A stretch of 35,633 nucleotides of DNA, from NCBI GenBank assembly GCA_964353255.1, contig CAYGVJ010000049.1:1-35633 (forward strand). Direction: 5' to 3'. Below are positions 6,902 to 14,585 of the stretch, in pieces. The position numbers and the translations under genes are program-made. Positions within the stretch are counted from its first letter, which is position 1. Each line of letters opens with the position of its first letter. Below the pieces are notes generated by a model, which ran no database searches, was not told where the DNA came from, and saw only the letters and a list, made by a program, of their open reading frames with translations. The stretch comes from VFZS01 sp964353255. Lineage in GTDB: Bacteria > Acidobacteriota > Terriglobia > Bryobacterales > Bryobacteraceae.

Positions 6902-8383
6902 ATGCGCTCGCTGGATCTGGCCGTGGTGGCTGCCTACCTGGTGGGGATCACTTGGTTCGGCGCCCGTTTCCGGCGCGGGCAGAAGACCTTGCGGGACTAC
7001 TTCCTGGGCGGCCGGAAAGCTCCCTGGTGGGCCATTAGCCTGTCGATCGTCTCGGCGGAGACCAGCACGCTCACCATCATCGGCACCCCCACCCTGGCTT
7101 TCACCGGGAACCTGGGCTTCCTGCAAGTGGTACTGGGCTACCTGCTGGCGCGACTGGTCATCTCCGTACTGTTCCTGCCCCAGTACTTCCGCGGGGAGAT
7201 GTACACGGCCTACGAGCTTATGCAGGTCCGGTTCGGCCCCCGCGTCCGAAAGCTCACGGCCGCCACTTTCCTGGTGGTTCGGACCCTGGCCGAGGGGGTG
7301 CGGGTGTTCGCCATCTCGATCGTCATCTCGATCGTGCTGGGCACCGGAGAGGTGGCTTCCATCGCGGTCATCCTCTGCCTGACCCTGTTCTACACCTTCG
7401 AAGGGGGCATGACGGCGGTCATCTGGACCGACGTGGTGCAGATGTGCCTGTACGTGCTGGGGGCGATAGTTAGCTTCCTGGTGATCTTGCAGCACATTCC
7501 AGGAGGCTGGTCGACGGTGCTGGCCGTGGCCGGTCCCGCGGGGAAGTTCAGGGTCTTCGACTTCGGCCTGGAGTTCAGCCCGCAGTTCTTCTCCCGCCCC
7601 TACACCTTCTGGGCGGGGCTCATCGGCGGCTGTTTCCTGACCACCGCCAGCCACGGCACCGAACAACTGATGGTCCAGAGGCTGCTGGCGGCGCGCACCC
7701 ACGGGCAAAGCCGCGCCGCCCTTTTAGCCAGTTGGGTGGTGATCTGTTTCCAGTTCAGTCTGTTCCTGCTGGTCGGCCTGATCCTGTCTGTCTATTACTC
7801 CCAGACGCATCTGCGGCCCCCGGAACCTCTGGACCGGCTGTATCCGAGCTTCGTCTGGCAGCACCTGCCCCCCGGGCTGGCCGGGCTGGTCGTGGCCGCG
7901 GTATTGGCCGCGGCCATGTCCAACCTGAGCGCGGCTTTGAATTCGCTAGCCTCGACCACGGTCATGGACTTCTTGAGACCCCTGGCGGCCCGAGGCGGAA
8001 CGGGGCCGGCCTCGGAGGCCCGCGGGCTCAGGCAGGCGCGCGGCGCCACGGTGCTGTGGGGCTTGGTGCTGTTCGTGGTCGGCTGGCTGGCGCGGCGCTG
8101 GGGCCCGGTGCTGGAGACGGGCCTGTCGATCGCCTCGATCGCCTACGGCGGCCTGCTGGGGGTGTTCTTGCTGGGCGTGCTGACCAAGCGGGTGGGGGAA
8201 AAGGCCGCTATGGGCGGGATGCTGGCCGGGTTTGCCGTGATGATCTACGTGTCGGCCATCCACCGGCACTACTTCACACCCATTGCCTGGACTTGGTACG
8301 TGCTGATCGGAACCAGCGTCACGTTTCTGGTCGGGAGCGCGGGCTCGCTGCTGGAGAGGAGAAGTGGCCATGGACATTGCTGA
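6902..8383 (+). CDS. Sodium:solute symporter (SSS family)
   Basis: 493 residues with about 13 hydrophobic segments. Typical SSS features are seen: an N-terminal helix DLAVVAAYLVGITWFGARF, then LRDYFLGGRKAPWWAISLSIVSAETS around residues 36-61, where the unwound first core helix and sodium site lie, and TASHGTEQLMVQRLLAAR (about 244-261), a classic family signature. The substrate is not predictable from sequence; members carry sugars, amino acids, nucleosides or carboxylates. The start at 6902 was chosen because a promoter element covers the earlier ATG. Its 3' end overlaps the APC permease gene by 14 nt, so the two transporters are translationally linked. Confidence 0.92.
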   Translation: MRSLDLAVVAAYLVGITWFGARFRRGQKTLRDYFLGGRKAPWWAISLSIVSAETSTLTIIGTPTLAFTGNLGFLQVVLGYLLARLVISVLFLPQYFRGEMYTAYELMQVRFGPRVRKLTAATFLVVRTLAEGVRVFAISIVISIVLGTGEVASIAVILCLTLFYTFEGGMTAVIWTDVVQMCLYVLGAIVSFLVILQHIPGGWSTVLAVAGPAGKFRVFDFGLEFSPQFFSRPYTFWAGLIGGCFLTTASHGTEQLMVQRLLAARTHGQSRAALLASWVVICFQFSLFLLVGLILSVYYSQTHLRPPEPLDRLYPSFVWQHLPPGLAGLVVAAVLAAAMSNLSAALNSLASTTVMDFLRPLAARGGTGPASEARGLRQARGATVLWGLVLFVVGWLARRWGPVLETGLSIASIAYGGLLGVFLLGVLTKRVGEKAAMGGMLAGFAVMIYVSAIHRHYFTPIAWTWYVLIGTSVTFLVGSAGSLLERRSGHGHC

Positions 8384-9755
8384 GAGTGCACCTGCCCTGC
8401 GACGGGATTTGGGCCTGTGGAGCGCCACCGCGATCGTGGTTGGAACCGTCATCGGCAGCGGCATCTTCCTGGTGCCCAAGGACATGGTCCAGGCGGTAGG
8501 CTCCCCGGCGATGGTGCTGCTGGTCTGGGTGGTCGGCGGCGCCCTGTCGCTGGCCGGCGCGCTGACTTACGCCGAGCTGTCGGCGGCGCTGCCGGAGGCC
8601 GGCGGAGAGTACGTCTACCTGCGCGCCGCCTATGGCCCCTTCTGGGGGTTCCTGTACGGCTGGACGCAGATGTGGGTCGGCAAGAGCGGATCGGTAGCGA
8701 CCCTGGCCACGGCGTTCTTTCTCTATCTGGCGAATTTCCGGCCCGAGCTGGAGGCCGTGGCGTTTAGAATTCTCCTCCCTATAGGGCCGGGCGGCGGCCC
8801 GCTGGAGGTGCGCTACGGGCAGTTCCTGGCCATGGCGGTCATCCTGCTGCTGGCCGGGATCAATTACTTCGGGGTTCGCTTCGGCGGGGGCGTTCAGGTG
8901 GCCGTAACCATCGCGAAGGTGGCCTTGATCGCGGCCATCATCGTTCTGGGTTTCGGCACCGGTCGGGGCGCCGCCTCCAACTACCAGACCTCGGTGAGCG
9001 CACCCGGCGGCCTGGGGGGCTTCTTTGTGGCTCTGGTGGCGGCGTTGTGGGCCTACGACGGCTGGAACAACGTGAGCATGGTTTCCTCCGAGATCCGCCA
9101 GCCGCAACGCAACCTCCCGCGGGCGCTGATCGCGGGCACGCTGGCGGTGGTGGCGGTCTACCTGGCGACCAATGCGGCCTACTTCTACGTGCTGCCGGCG
9201 GCCCAGGTGGCCTCCAGCGACCGGGTGGCGACCGCGATGATGCGCCGCGCCCTGGGAGACTGGGGCGGGCATGCGGTGAGCGTGGCCGCCATGGTGTCCA
9301 TTTTCGCGGCCTTGAACGGATCGATTCTGTCGGGCGCGCGGGTCCCTTACGCCATGGCCCGCGATGGCCTCTTCTTTACACCGGTGGGCCGGGTTCACCC
9401 CGGGTACCGCACGCCCGGCGTCTCTCTTCTGTGCCTGGGCGCCTGGTCCGCTCTGCTGGTGCTGAGCGGGCGCTACAGGGAGCTGTACACCTACGTCATC
9501 TTCGCCAACTGGCTGTTCTACGGGCTGACGACTGCGGCGGTCTTCGTCCTGCGACTCAAGCGGGGCGACCTTGCCCGCCCGTACCGTACCCTGGGTTACC
9601 CGGTACTTCCGGTACTATTCGTGCTGGGGGCGGGCGCCATAATCCTGTCCACGCTGCGCCAGTCGCCGCGCGAATCGCTGATGGGGCTGGCGTTGATTCT
9701 GGCGGGATTGCCCTTCTATTACCGCTGGAAAAAGCGCGATTCGGGGAGCCGCTGA
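8370..9755 (+). CDS. APC-superfamily amino acid permease
   Basis: 461 residues with about 12 membrane segments. The first helix carries the APC substrate-site motif GTVIGSGIFLVP (about 24-35), followed by LTYAELSAALPEAGGEYVYL (about 67-86), characteristic of the LAT/APC family. WAYDGWNNVSMVSSEI (about 226-241) and PYAMARDGLFF complete the pattern. ATG 8370 was chosen over GTG 8364 because GGAGAGGAG then sits at a usable distance. It overlaps the SSS symporter. The likely substrate is an amino acid, exchanged or taken up with protons; exact specificity cannot be read. Together the pair suggests uptake of peptide-derived nutrients. Confidence 0.92.
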   Translation: MDIAESAPALRRDLGLWSATAIVVGTVIGSGIFLVPKDMVQAVGSPAMVLLVWVVGGALSLAGALTYAELSAALPEAGGEYVYLRAAYGPFWGFLYGWTQMWVGKSGSVATLATAFFLYLANFRPELEAVAFRILLPIGPGGGPLEVRYGQFLAMAVILLLAGINYFGVRFGGGVQVAVTIAKVALIAAIIVLGFGTGRGAASNYQTSVSAPGGLGGFFVALVAALWAYDGWNNVSMVSSEIRQPQRNLPRALIAGTLAVVAVYLATNAAYFYVLPAAQVASSDRVATAMMRRALGDWGGHAVSVAAMVSIFAALNGSILSGARVPYAMARDGLFFTPVGRVHPGYRTPGVSLLCLGAWSALLVLSGRYRELYTYVIFANWLFYGLTTAAVFVLRLKRGDLARPYRTLGYPVLPVLFVLGAGAIILSTLRQSPRESLMGLALILAGLPFYYRWKKRDSGSR

Positions 9756-9811
9756 GGGGTCCGGGCCGGGGGCGGGGCCGGCGCAGGGGGTGAAGCCCGC
9801 CAAAGGCGGAT

Positions 9812-9833
9812 TTTGTTCCGAAATCAGAACAAA
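9812..9833. promoter_or_regulatory. Palindromic operator candidate 1
   Basis: Inverted repeat TTTGTTC-N8-GAACAAA with 7-bp perfect arms lies five bases upstream of the -35 box of the AT-hook gene promoter. Its core GTTC-N8-GAAC recurs at 9899-9914. Confidence 0.55.
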
Positions 9834-9837
9834 CCTC

Positions 9838-9866
9838 TTGAAAACCTCGGAAAAGTGCGGTACAAA
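9838..9866 (+). promoter_or_regulatory. Sigma70-type promoter for the AT-hook protein gene
   Basis: TTGAAA (9838-9843), a 17-bp spacer and TACAAA (9861-9866) give a near-consensus promoter with ideal spacing, in a locally AT-rich stretch unlike the surrounding DNA. The transcript would begin near 9873, leaving an 85-nt leader. Confidence 0.65.
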
Positions 9867-9898
9867 GGAATTTGTGATCCTCTCAAGTGGGGCGCGAT

Positions 9899-9914
9899 GT
9901 TCGGTTTTCAGAAC
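9899..9914. promoter_or_regulatory. Palindromic operator candidate 2
   Basis: GTTC-N8-GAAC with the same arm sequence and spacing as the site at 9815-9830. It lies about 30 bp downstream of the predicted transcription start. The two centres are 84 bp apart, which is eight helical turns. Confidence 0.5.
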
Positions 9915-9957
9915 TGGTGACCCCGCCGGAGGTATCCTTCCGAACCCGGAGTCGATT

Positions 9958-10158
9958 ATGGACGTGACTAAAATCCTGGCCGAATTGCGGCTGGAGCGTG
10001 AGCAGATTGAAGAAGCTATCATCAGTTTGGAGCGGCTGGCACGCGGACGCGGCCGGCGTCGCGGCAGGCCTCCTTCCTGGCTGTCGGAGGCCAGAAAGCG
10101 GTATCGCGAGGTGGGAAGCAAGAAAGGGAATCCCCTAGCCAAAGCGTCGCCCGCCTGA
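9958..10158 (+). CDS. Small AT-hook protein, possible nucleoid-binding regulator
   Basis: 66 residues. The N-terminal half (MDVTKILAELRLEREQIEEA, continuing to about residue 28) should form a charged amphipathic helix or coiled coil, suitable for dimerisation. It is followed by GRGRRRGRPPSW (about 31-42), whose RGRP core is the AT-hook minor-groove-binding motif. The C-terminus is basic. The ATG at 9958 has GGAG at good spacing; the open frame continues upstream to 9790 but would read through the promoter. The coiled-coil-plus-AT-hook layout recalls H-NS-like proteins, and similar small proteins are, as far as I recall, repeated in acidobacterial genomes. Autoregulation through the two flanking palindromes is plausible but untested. 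Confidence 0.8.
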   Translation: MDVTKILAELRLEREQIEEAIISLERLARGRGRRRGRPPSWLSEARKRYREVGSKKGNPLAKASPA

Positions 10159-10194
10159 GCCGTTGCCCCGGCATAGCCCCCCGGCGCCTTCGAG

Positions 10195-12594
10195 CTAGCG
10201 GTACAGAAGAAACTCCTCGCGCCGGGCCACGAAATCGGCCAGGGCTTCCTGGGCGGCTTGGTGTAGGGCCGCAGGGTCCTCGCCCTGGGCCAGGGCCTGG
10301 ATGGCCTGCCGGTTCCCGATCAGGCGGCGGTTGGCCTCCAGGGTGATCTTGGCCGGGAACAGTTTTTCGAGCGCCGCGGCGAGTTCCAGCCCCAGCCGGC
10401 TGCTGGAGAAGGCCTCCCGGTCGGTGATCAGGAACCGGACTCCCTCGATCCATTGGCCCGCAAAGTTCGAGGCCGTAGGCCGGAACCGGGTGGGGTAAGA
10501 GCGCACACCCGGGATGTGACGGGAGGCCAGATAGGAGGCCAGGCGGCGGCCGTCGATCCAGGGGGCTCCGATCTGCTCGAAGGGCGCGTCGGTGCCCCGT
10601 CCCACCGAGTAGTTCGAGGAGTACTCCAGCAGGGCCACCCCCGGGTAGAGCAAGGCGGCGGCCAGACTGCGCATGTTCGGCGAGGGATCCGTCCAGTACA
10701 AGCCGGTGGAGTCGAACCAGTCGCCGCGCTGCCAGTTCTTCATGGGAACCACGCGCAGCTCGACTCCGAGCCGGTTCTCGGCGTTGAACAAAAGGGCCAG
10801 CTCGCCGATCGTCATGCCGTGCCGCAGGGGCAGGGGCTGGTAGCCGATAAAGGAGCGCAGCTCGGCATCCAACATCGGCCCCTCAACTTTCGTTCCGGTA
10901 ATGGGATTGGGGCGGTCCAGTACCCAAAACGGTATCCGGCGCCGGCCAGCTTCTTCCATGGCGTAGGCCATGGTCGTGGCGTAGGTGTAAAAGCGCGCCC
11001 CGATGTCCTGGATGTCGAAGACCAGGACGTCGATGCCGGCTAGCATCTGGTCGGTGGGGCGCAAGTCCTTTCCCGAGTAAAGGCTCCAGACGGGGATCCC
11101 GGTGACCGGGTCGGCGGCGTCGGCGATGTCCGGGCGGTCCTCGTGGCCGGAGAGGCCGTGCTCCGGCGAGAAGAGGGCCTTGACCTGGACGCCGGCGGCC
11201 AGCATCAGTTCCAGGTTGCGCTTGCCGTCCCGGTTCAGGCCGGTGTGGTTGGTGATGAGGCCTACGCGCAAGCCGTGCAGGGGCGCAAAGCCCTGCTGCT
11301 CGAGCACATCCAGCCCGGCGAGCACCTGAGCGTTGCGCGCCGCCACGCGGTGGACGCCCGCTCCGATGAGGGTCTCGTTGTAGCCGGTGAGGTTGATGCC
11401 GGGCGCCTCGATGCCCAGAGCCGCGGCCACCGCGGTCGCTACGCGGCCGCGCAGCGGGGTGATGGCGGGGCGGCGGCGCGGATGCACGCTGTTGGCAAGC
11501 AGGATGACATAGGTGTCCGTTCGCGGGTCAATCCACAGCGAGGTGCCCGTGAAGCCGGTGTGGCCGTAAGAGCCCAAGGGGAAGAGTTCCCCGCGGTTGC
11601 CGGAATACGGCGAATCCATGTCCCAGCCCAGTCCCCGCAGAATGGGCTGGTCGGGCGGGGACTGCGGCGTGGTGAACTTGGCCACCGTCAGGGGACTGAA
11701 GATCCGGACCCGCCCGCGCCGGCCCAGGCCCAGCATCATTTCGGCAAAGCGCGCCAGATCGTCAGCCGTGGTGAACAGGCCGGCATGACCGGCCACGCCG
11801 CCCATCGAGCGGGTGGTCTCGTCATGAACCACCCCGCGCAGCAGGCGATCGTCCACCCTCTCCGTCGGCGCGACGCGGGAGCGCAACCAGGCGGGGGGCC
11901 GGAACATGGTATCCCGCATGCCCAGCGGCCCGAAAACGTTCCGCCGCGCGTACTCCGGCAGGCCCTGGCCGCTCACCCGGCGTACAATCTCCCCCAGCAG
12001 GATGAAATTGATGTCGCTGTAGATGAACCGCTCCCCCGCTGCCGCCACCGGCTGGTCCGCCAGCGCCAGCCGCACGCCGGTCTCATATCCGCTCCAGGGC
12101 GGCTGTAGGTCCAGGTCCGGGCGCATTCCGGAGAAGTGCGTCAACAGGTTGCGCACGGTAATGCCGCTGGAGCCGCCCTGAAACTCCGGCAGGTACTCGG
12201 TGACCCGGTCGTTGAGGCGCAGCTTGCCTTCCTCGAACAGCTTCATGAGGCAGGAGGTGGTGGCCACCACCTTGGTCAACGACGCGGCGTCGAAAACGGT
12301 GTTGACGGTCATGGCTTCGCGCCGCGGCGCCAGCGCCCGGAACCCGTAAGCCTTGCGGTGCACGATGCGGCCTTTGTGCCCCACCAGGAGCACGGCGCCC
12401 GGGATCTGATCCTTCTGGACGGCCTCGCGGAGGGCGGCGTCCAGCGCCGCCGCGCCGGCGGCAGTCAGGCGCGGCGCTGCCGGCCGGGAAGCTTTGGGCG
12501 CGGGCGCAGCGAGGGCGGCAGCGGGAGCGGCAGCCAGGAGGATGAGGCAGCCGGCGGAGCAGAACATTCTCGCCCACTCTTGTCTGATTCGCAT
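10195..12594 (-). CDS. Serine hydrolase (beta-lactamase-like) fused to DUF1343/NamZ exo-muramidase
   Basis: 799 residues, exported: signal peptide CSAGCLILLAAAPAAALAA (about 12-30). Residues 45-395 are a class C beta-lactamase-like/esterase domain with Ser105-x-x-Lys108 (SLTK), a Tyr192-Ser-Asp motif (YSD) and His345-Thr-Gly347 (HTG). Residues 428-799 are a DUF1343 domain, typified by NamZ, an exo-lytic N-acetylmuramidase: LITNHTGLNRDG, FSPEHGLSG and DIQDIGARFYTYATTM are seen. Separate proteins of these two types often neighbour each other in cell-wall recycling clusters; here they form one chain. Likely role: periplasmic trimming of muropeptides. It is divergent from the MEMO gene across only 38 bp, with a GGAGGGAG ribosome site. 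Confidence 0.92.
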   Translation of the reverse strand: MRIRQEWARMFCSAGCLILLAAAPAAALAAPAPKASRPAAPRLTAAGAAALDAALREAVQKDQIPGAVLLVGHKGRIVHRKAYGFRALAPRREAMTVNTVFDAASLTKVVATTSCLMKLFEEGKLRLNDRVTEYLPEFQGGSSGITVRNLLTHFSGMRPDLDLQPPWSGYETGVRLALADQPVAAAGERFIYSDINFILLGEIVRRVSGQGLPEYARRNVFGPLGMRDTMFRPPAWLRSRVAPTERVDDRLLRGVVHDETTRSMGGVAGHAGLFTTADDLARFAEMMLGLGRRGRVRIFSPLTVAKFTTPQSPPDQPILRGLGWDMDSPYSGNRGELFPLGSYGHTGFTGTSLWIDPRTDTYVILLANSVHPRRRPAITPLRGRVATAVAAALGIEAPGINLTGYNETLIGAGVHRVAARNAQVLAGLDVLEQQGFAPLHGLRVGLITNHTGLNRDGKRNLELMLAAGVQVKALFSPEHGLSGHEDRPDIADAADPVTGIPVWSLYSGKDLRPTDQMLAGIDVLVFDIQDIGARFYTYATTMAYAMEEAGRRRIPFWVLDRPNPITGTKVEGPMLDAELRSFIGYQPLPLRHGMTIGELALLFNAENRLGVELRVVPMKNWQRGDWFDSTGLYWTDPSPNMRSLAAALLYPGVALLEYSSNYSVGRGTDAPFEQIGAPWIDGRRLASYLASRHIPGVRSYPTRFRPTASNFAGQWIEGVRFLITDREAFSSSRLGLELAAALEKLFPAKITLEANRRLIGNRQAIQALAQGEDPAALHQAAQEALADFVARREEFLLYR

Positions 12595-12600
12595 TTTGGC

Positions 12601-12632
12601 GCTCCCTCCTATGTTGTCATAATGGAGGGAGC
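12601..12632. promoter_or_regulatory. Divergent intergenic palindrome containing both ribosome sites
   Basis: GCTCCCTCC (12601-12609) and GGAGGGAGC (12624-12632) form a perfect 9-bp inverted repeat around a 14-nt AT-rich spacer. One arm is the Shine-Dalgarno sequence of the leftward hydrolase gene, the other that of the rightward MEMO gene. TGTCATAAT (12615-12623) could be an extended -10 for the rightward gene. Confidence 0.55.
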
Positions 12633-13847
12633 ATGGCTGAACGGCTGCCGCCCCTCCGGATGAACCTCGAGTTCATGCCCTCGCCAGTCAAGGACCGCCC
12701 GGGGCTGTTGATCCGCGACCCGTTCCAGTATTCCGACGCCACCCTGATCATTCCGCCCGTGCTGGTGGAGTGCCTCCAATGGTTCGACGGCGAGCACACG
12801 GACCTGGATCTGCGGGCGCACTTGGTGCGCCTGACCGGCGATCTGCGGATCGGAGACCTCCAGGAGCACTTCATCCGCAGCCTGCGCGAGGCCGCCTTCC
12901 TGGAAGACGAGCAGTTTCAAGCGTTGCGCGAGCGCCGGCATCGGGTCTTTGCGGAGTCGCCCCGGCGGGAAGCGACGCATGCCGGCTCCGCCTACCCCAG
13001 CGACCCAGCCGCCCTGCGGGGCACCTTGTCGAAGTGGATTGACGGGGCGGCCGCGCCCACCCTGGAGGGCCTGGTGGGCCTGGTCGCGCCGCATGTCAGC
13101 CCCGAAGGCGGATGGCGCTGTTACGGGACCGCCTACGGCTCGCTGGGCGCTGAATATCAAGACCGCGTCTTCGTGGTCCTGGGCACCTCCCACCTTGGAG
13201 AGCCGGAACGGTTCGGGTTGACGGTCAAGGACTTCGTCACGCCGCTGGGGGAGACCTGCACCGAGCGGGCACTGGTAGAGTCGCTGGCTGGCCGGGCCGG
13301 GCCGGCGGTCAAGCTGGAGGACTACTGCCATGCCATCGAGCACTCCATCGAGTTCCAGGTCGTCTTCCTCCAGCACCTCTACGGCGCCCCGATTCGCCTG
13401 GTGCCGATTCTGTGCGGGCCGTTCGCGCGCAGCATCCAGGAGGGCGGGCGGCCGGAAGACGACGAAGCGGTGAGGCGGTTTCTGGAAGCGCTGGCGGAGA
13501 TGGCGGCGCGGGAGGGACGGCGCCTGTTCTGGGTGTTAGGCGTGGACCTGGCTCACATGGGCCAACGTTACGGGGATCCTTTTCCGGCCCGCGCCGGCGC
13601 GGACGAGATGCGGTTGGTCGAGGAGGCGGATCGCCGGCGCATCGAGCGCCTGGAGGCGGCCGACGCGCCAGGCTTCTGGGAAGCTATCCAGGACGACCGC
13701 GATCCGCTCAAGTGGTGCGGCGCCTCGGCGTTCTACGCTTTCCTCCGAGCGGTTCCGGAGGCCCGCGGGAAGCTGTTGCGCTACGAGCAGTGGAACATCG
13801 ACGCAGCCAGCGTGGTGAGCTTCGCGGCCATGGGGTTTTCGGCCTGA
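12633..13847 (+). CDS. amrB: MEMO-family protein (AmmeMemoRadiSam B type) with PqqD-like N-terminus
   Basis: 404 residues. Residues 20-105 resemble a PqqD-like/winged-helix peptide-binding domain (SDATLIIPPVLVECLQWFDG). Residues about 112-404 are a MEMO domain, structurally related to extradiol dioxygenases. Its putative metal ligands are seen: His154 (VAPHVSP), His187 (LGTSHLG), His308 (DLAHMG) and Cys362 (WCGASA). Human MEMO1 binds metal through equivalent His/Cys residues. In many bacteria MEMO is linked to AmmeMemoRadiSam A and a radical-SAM enzyme; neither is present nearby. GGAGGGA precedes the ATG. The gene symbol follows AmmeMemoRadiSam nomenclature; the reaction is unknown. Confidence 0.88.
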   Translation: MAERLPPLRMNLEFMPSPVKDRPGLLIRDPFQYSDATLIIPPVLVECLQWFDGEHTDLDLRAHLVRLTGDLRIGDLQEHFIRSLREAAFLEDEQFQALRERRHRVFAESPRREATHAGSAYPSDPAALRGTLSKWIDGAAAPTLEGLVGLVAPHVSPEGGWRCYGTAYGSLGAEYQDRVFVVLGTSHLGEPERFGLTVKDFVTPLGETCTERALVESLAGRAGPAVKLEDYCHAIEHSIEFQVVFLQHLYGAPIRLVPILCGPFARSIQEGGRPEDDEAVRRFLEALAEMAAREGRRLFWVLGVDLAHMGQRYGDPFPARAGADEMRLVEEADRRRIERLEAADAPGFWEAIQDDRDPLKWCGASAFYAFLRAVPEARGKLLRYEQWNIDAASVVSFAAMGFSA

Positions 13848-13910
13848 GCGGGCCGCACAGATGTGATCACCGAGCCCTGCGTTGGACGCCCACCGGGGAG
13901 CGTGCCAAGC

Positions 13911-14297
13911 CTACGGGGCCGTCTTTAGCGGAAGCCTCCGCACTCGGACGCCCCGTGGCGTTGCCGTGGCGGCGACCCCGGAGGCCAGTTCGCCGCCCAC
14001 ACTCTCCAAGATCCTCAGAATGAGATCCGCAGCCGATTGCGCCCGAAGGAACCGGAATCGGAGCAGAATGACCGAAGGAGCAAGCGCACTAGATTCGGCC
14101 AACAACTGGTGAAAGTCGTGATCCAAGGTCACGCATGTGCGGCCCTCCAGCTTGGCCCAGCGCAAGATCACGGGATCCGCGGCGGACGCCAGTTGTACCT
14201 CTTCTGCATGCACTGCATCGACGCCATGAAACCGCAGAATCTGCGCTGCACCAAGCGGCAGCCCCTGATCCAGCAACAACTTGTACACGGGGTTCAC
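13911..14297 (-). CDS. DUF5615 PIN-like toxin
   Basis: 128 residues from a GTG at 14297 that overlaps the stop of the upstream antitoxin by one base. The family pattern is clear: N-terminal LLLDQGLPLGAAQILRFHG (Asp10 is the first acidic site), then AEEVQLASAADPVILRWAKLEG, then TCVTLDHDFHQLLA with the paired Asp residues of the PIN-like active site. Predicted to be an RNase toxin of a type II system. The C-terminal 25 residues look longer and more basic than usual and may be poorly conserved. Pairing with DUF433 supports the call. Confidence 0.87.
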   Translation of the reverse strand: MNPVYKLLLDQGLPLGAAQILRFHGVDAVHAEEVQLASAADPVILRWAKLEGRTCVTLDHDFHQLLAESSALAPSVILLRFRFLRAQSAADLILRILESVGGELASGVAATATPRGVRVRRLPLKTAP

Positions 14298-14539
14298 TAC
14301 GAAGCCAGATCCAGGATTTCGATGTGATCATCCAAGTTCGCCGCTGCGAACGCGAGCGCCTGCCTCAAATCCTCTTCCTCGAGCGAGGGATAGTCTCTGA
14401 ACAGCTCGCTCCGGTCCGCGTAGGTGGCCATGATTTCGAGCACCCGCCTCACGGTAAGTCGCAACCCGCGGATACAGGGCTGCCCACCCATTTTGTCCGG
14501 CTCGATCGTGATGCGATGGAATGGGGCTCTCAGCGTCAT
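14297..14539 (-). CDS. DUF433 antitoxin
   Basis: 80 residues. The hallmark sequence ITIEPDKMGGQPCIRGLRLTV (residues 10-30) and the following helix-turn-helix-like VRRVLEIMATYADRSELFRDYPSL identify DUF433, a small winged-HTH antitoxin that binds the PIN-like partner and the operon promoter. It precedes its toxin with a TAGTG overlap, so translation is coupled. A GAGAGAATAGAG purine stretch lies before the ATG. Autoregulation of the pair is expected from the family, but no operator was identified. Confidence 0.88.
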   Translation of the reverse strand: MTLRAPFHRITIEPDKMGGQPCIRGLRLTVRRVLEIMATYADRSELFRDYPSLEEEDLRQALAFAAANLDDHIEILDLAS

Positions 14540-14585
14540 GTCTCTATTCTCTCACCGGATCGGTTCGATCACACGCCAGAAGCCC

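Noticed and set aside
9815..9914. LexA/SOS boxes upstream of the AT-hook gene
   Set aside because: The spacing (GTTC-N8-GAAC) differs from the known GAAC-N4-GTTC and GTTC-N7-GTTC LexA sites, and the gene has no DNA-repair link. Kept as an unassigned operator.
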